From NCBI GenBank assembly GCA_030429005.1, contig JAUIDP010000014.1, positions 1-55,092 of the forward strand: 55,092 bases of DNA. Direction: 5' to 3'. The notes below the pieces were generated by a model that saw nothing but the letters and a program-made list of their open reading frames with translations, ran no database searches and was not told where the DNA came from. The stretch is from Gammaproteobacteria bacterium (GTDB lineage: Bacteria > Pseudomonadota > Gammaproteobacteria > Steroidobacterales > Woeseiaceae). A program made the translations under genes and the position numbers. Within the stretch, counting starts at the first letter, position 1. Each line of letters opens with the position of its first letter. Shown piece after piece: positions 53,318 through 55,092 of the stretch.

Positions 53318-55092
53318 CTAGCGCTGCGCGCGCGTGCTTTCCGCAAACACCACAATGCCGGTGATACGCTCTTCGCCCCGCTCCGCAGTAAATGTCGCCT
53401 CGTCGCCCGGCTTCGATTCGCGCAATACGTACATCAGGTCATAGATATCGCGAATTTCCCGGCCGGCGAGTTCGACGATTCGATCGCCACGCTCGAGGCC
53501 AGCAGCTTCGGCCGGTCCCCCAGCCCGTACGCCTGCCAGCAACATGCCGGGCTTGTCGTCAGGCGCGCCCGTGTAGTCCGGAATTGTGCCAAGTGATGCG
53601 CCGTAGCTTCGTACGTCACCAATCGGTGCAGGCGCTTCTGACTTCTTGTAGGTGAGCCCCTCTGATGAAGTCAGGTCGAACGCGATGTTGGCAACAAGAC
53701 CAGCGATCTGTGCGGCGCCTGCCGCATTGACCAGGTCCGCATCGTCGCTGGGCTTATGGTAGTCGTCGTGAGCGCCGGTAAAAAAGTGCAATACCGGCAC
53801 GCCAGCCGCATAAAACGGTGTCTGGTCGGACGGCCCGTAGCCATCTCCACCCAATGTGCAATTGATTCGCTGCTCTTTGCAAAGCGGCTCGACAATCGCA
53901 TTCCATTCCTCGGCGGACTCTCCGCCCAGCACCGACACCGTGTTGTTGCGCAGACGGCCCACCATGTCCAGGTTGAGCATCGCCACCATGCCGCTTGGTG
54001 CCATGCCGGGCAACGGCCGCCGCGCCAGCTCGCTGGAACCGAGCAGTCCGCGCTCTTCACCCGTGAACGCGACAAAGACAACATCCCGGCTGAGTTCGTC
54101 GCGGCGCGCAGCCAGCTGCCGGGCAGCCTCGAGCAGGGCCGCCGTTCCGGACGCGTTGTCGTCGGCGCCATTGTGCGGTTCGTTCGCATCCGGAGCCAGG
54201 GAGCTGTTGCCGCCGAAGCCCAGGTGATCGTAGTGTGCCCCGATCATGACGGCGCCGGCCAGTCGCTTCTCCGGACTGAGCCGTGCGACGATGTTGTCGA
54301 CCGGCTCGGTCGTCTCGACCAGCTCAACGCTGATCTCGACGCGCCTGGTACCCGCGAGCAGGCGTTCGGCAACGTCGCGTTCTACGACAACGACGGGAAT
54401 ACCGGCGCTGGCTTGCGTGTCGACGCGCAGTTCCGGTAACGGCGCCTCATCTTCACCGCCCACTGTCGGGAGGTCTGCTACCAGCAAAGCGACTGCACCA
54501 TTCTCGCGTGCCTTGTAGGCTTTGTAGCGAATGTCACCAAAACGGCGTTGCAGGTCATCATCCGCAAAGTCGCCGTCCGTCGGCGTAAAGCGGCGCACGA
54601 GCACGACCTTGCCTTCGACGTCGACACCCTCGTAGTCGTCGATGCCATGATCTGCTGACTCGATCCCCCACCCGGCGAAAACGACGGGTGCACTGACTGC
54701 CGTCCGCGCGGAAAAGCCCGGAATCATGTAGGCATCGGCCGGGACAGCGTTGCCGTCAATCGCAAGCCGCGTTCCGGCGCCACGCTGTACCTCGACCACG
54801 GCGTCGAACCGCTGCCGGTAGCTGCCGTTCTCACCGGCCGGCGCCAGGCCGATTGCCTTGAATTGGGCTTCCAGCCAGTCCGCCGCGTCAGCCAGTCCTT
54901 GCGTGCCAACACCGCGGCCTTCCCGCGCGTCATCCGCGAGCCATGCGACATCTGCCGCAACCCGATCAGCCGCTGAGTCCGTTGCCGGGGGTGGCGTATC
55001 GACCCAGCGCGCTACATAAACATCGGTATCACCGTCGTTTGCCTGGTTCCGGTTCGAACCGAACGCCAGCCATGCACCGTCCGGCGAGAACA
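53318..55092 (-). CDS. M28 peptidase with propeller, PA and PDZ parts (5' end missing)
   Basis: The open frame continues to the window end, so the N-terminus is cut. The upstream part reads FSPDGAWLAFGSNRNQAND then GDTDVYVARW, a PD40/TolB-like beta-propeller blade. The peptidase begins at about 54890 and holds an inserted PA domain (VVFAGWGIESADHGIDDYEG). Zinc ligands are in GAHYDHLGFGG, NGADDNASGTAAL, AFTGEERGLLGS, LNLDMVGRL and DDYHKPSDD. A PDZ domain ends the protein (AGVRAGGPAEAAGLERGDRI). It is probably periplasmic or secreted and cleaves amino-terminal residues. Propeller plus M28 plus PDZ is known in other bacteria. Confidence 0.88.
   Translation of the reverse strand, partial: FSPDGAWLAFGSNRNQANDGDTDVYVARWVDTPPPATDSAADRVAADVAWLADDAREGRGVGTQGLADAADWLEAQFKAIGLAPAGENGSYRQRFDAVVEVQRGAGTRLAIDGNAVPADAYMIPGFSARTAVSAPVVFAGWGIESADHGIDDYEGVDVEGKVVLVRRFTPTDGDFADDDLQRRFGDIRYKAYKARENGAVALLVADLPTVGGEDEAPLPELRVDTQASAGIPVVVVERDVAERLLAGTRRVEISVELVETTEPVDNIVARLSPEKRLAGAVMIGAHYDHLGFGGNSSLAPDANEPHNGADDNASGTAALLEAARQLAARRDELSRDVVFVAFTGEERGLLGSSELARRPLPGMAPSGMVAMLNLDMVGRLRNNTVSVLGGESAEEWNAIVEPLCKEQRINCTLGGDGYGPSDQTPFYAAGVPVLHFFTGAHDDYHKPSDDADLVNAAGAAQIAGLVANIAFDLTSSEGLTYKKSEAPAPIGDVRSYGASLGTIPDYTGAPDDKPGMLLAGVRAGGPAEAAGLERGDRIVELAGREIRDIYDLMYVLRESKPGDEATFTAERGEERITGIVVFAESTRAQR

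Overview
The window is chromosomal DNA of a GC-rich, probably marine, Gram-negative gammaproteobacterium. The evidence is a complete Na+-translocating NADH:quinone reductase operon of Vibrio-like order, two large TonB-dependent receptors, several lipoproteins and outer-membrane barrels, an RND pump, Fur-like and Zur-like boxes, and a Na+/H+ antiporter. Receptor plug style and gene content suggest a Woeseia- or Chromatiales-like lineage, but that is inference. I see no rRNA, tRNA, CRISPR array, phage or intact insertion sequence. No stretch above about 250 bases is without a gene.

Layout. (1) 1-511: a SnoaL-like protein with a strong promoter. (2) 507-8966, minus strand: one tightly overlapped operon, ubiA/menA-like prenyltransferase, nqrA-B-C-D-E-F, apbE, nqrM, CBS protein; most junctions are ATGA-type overlaps. 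It joins the pump, its flavin-attaching enzyme, its Fe-site maturation factor and possibly a quinone biosynthesis enzyme. (3) 9095-10483: a secreted unknown protein and a small beta-barrel, with a textbook terminator between them. (4) 10551-12895: a divergent pair, a PurD-like ATP-grasp ligase and a BioF2/FemAB-type GNAT. (5) 13069-17767: a three-gene operon of more A+T-rich composition: a cysteine-free coiled-coil protein, a ClpB-like AAA+ protein whose first ATPase ring has lost its key residues, and a membrane protein with a cysteine-containing extracytoplasmic domain. This is the best candidate for an undescribed system.

(6) 17807-23355: CoA hydrolase/transferase and acyl-CoA thioesterase (overlapping), a NYN-domain nuclease, a DUF1295 membrane protein, and a lipoprotein fusing an alpha/beta hydrolase to an NAD(P)-binding Rossmann domain. 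(7) 23433-26094: a zinc uptake locus with a Zur-like box, a small His/Cys protein and a ZnuD-like TonB receptor with two His/Asp/Glu-rich loops. (8) 26094-31985: CPD photolyase, then divergently an RND adaptor and pump. (9) 32016-37236: a TonB receptor, an outer-membrane protein and an acidic beta-helix repeat protein, closed by a large inverted repeat. (10) 37237-44111: MFS transporter, nuclease-like lipoprotein, PhyH dioxygenase, LEA14-like lipoprotein, hemerythrin, YidB-like protein, and a GntR/YtrA regulator with its membrane protein behind a perfect palindromic operator. (11) 44133-55092: pyruvate carboxylase, a Fur-box-controlled small unknown protein, an XRE regulator with a Na+/H+ antiporter, a Bax-like glucosaminidase, a MscS channel, and an M28 peptidase with propeller, PA and PDZ parts that runs off the window end.

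The NQR pump and the CPA1-type antiporter point to a working Na+ cycle. Starts were moved from the longest open frame wherever a Shine-Dalgarno sequence, a signal peptide or family alignment favoured another codon. All family calls come from reading motifs, not from database searches.
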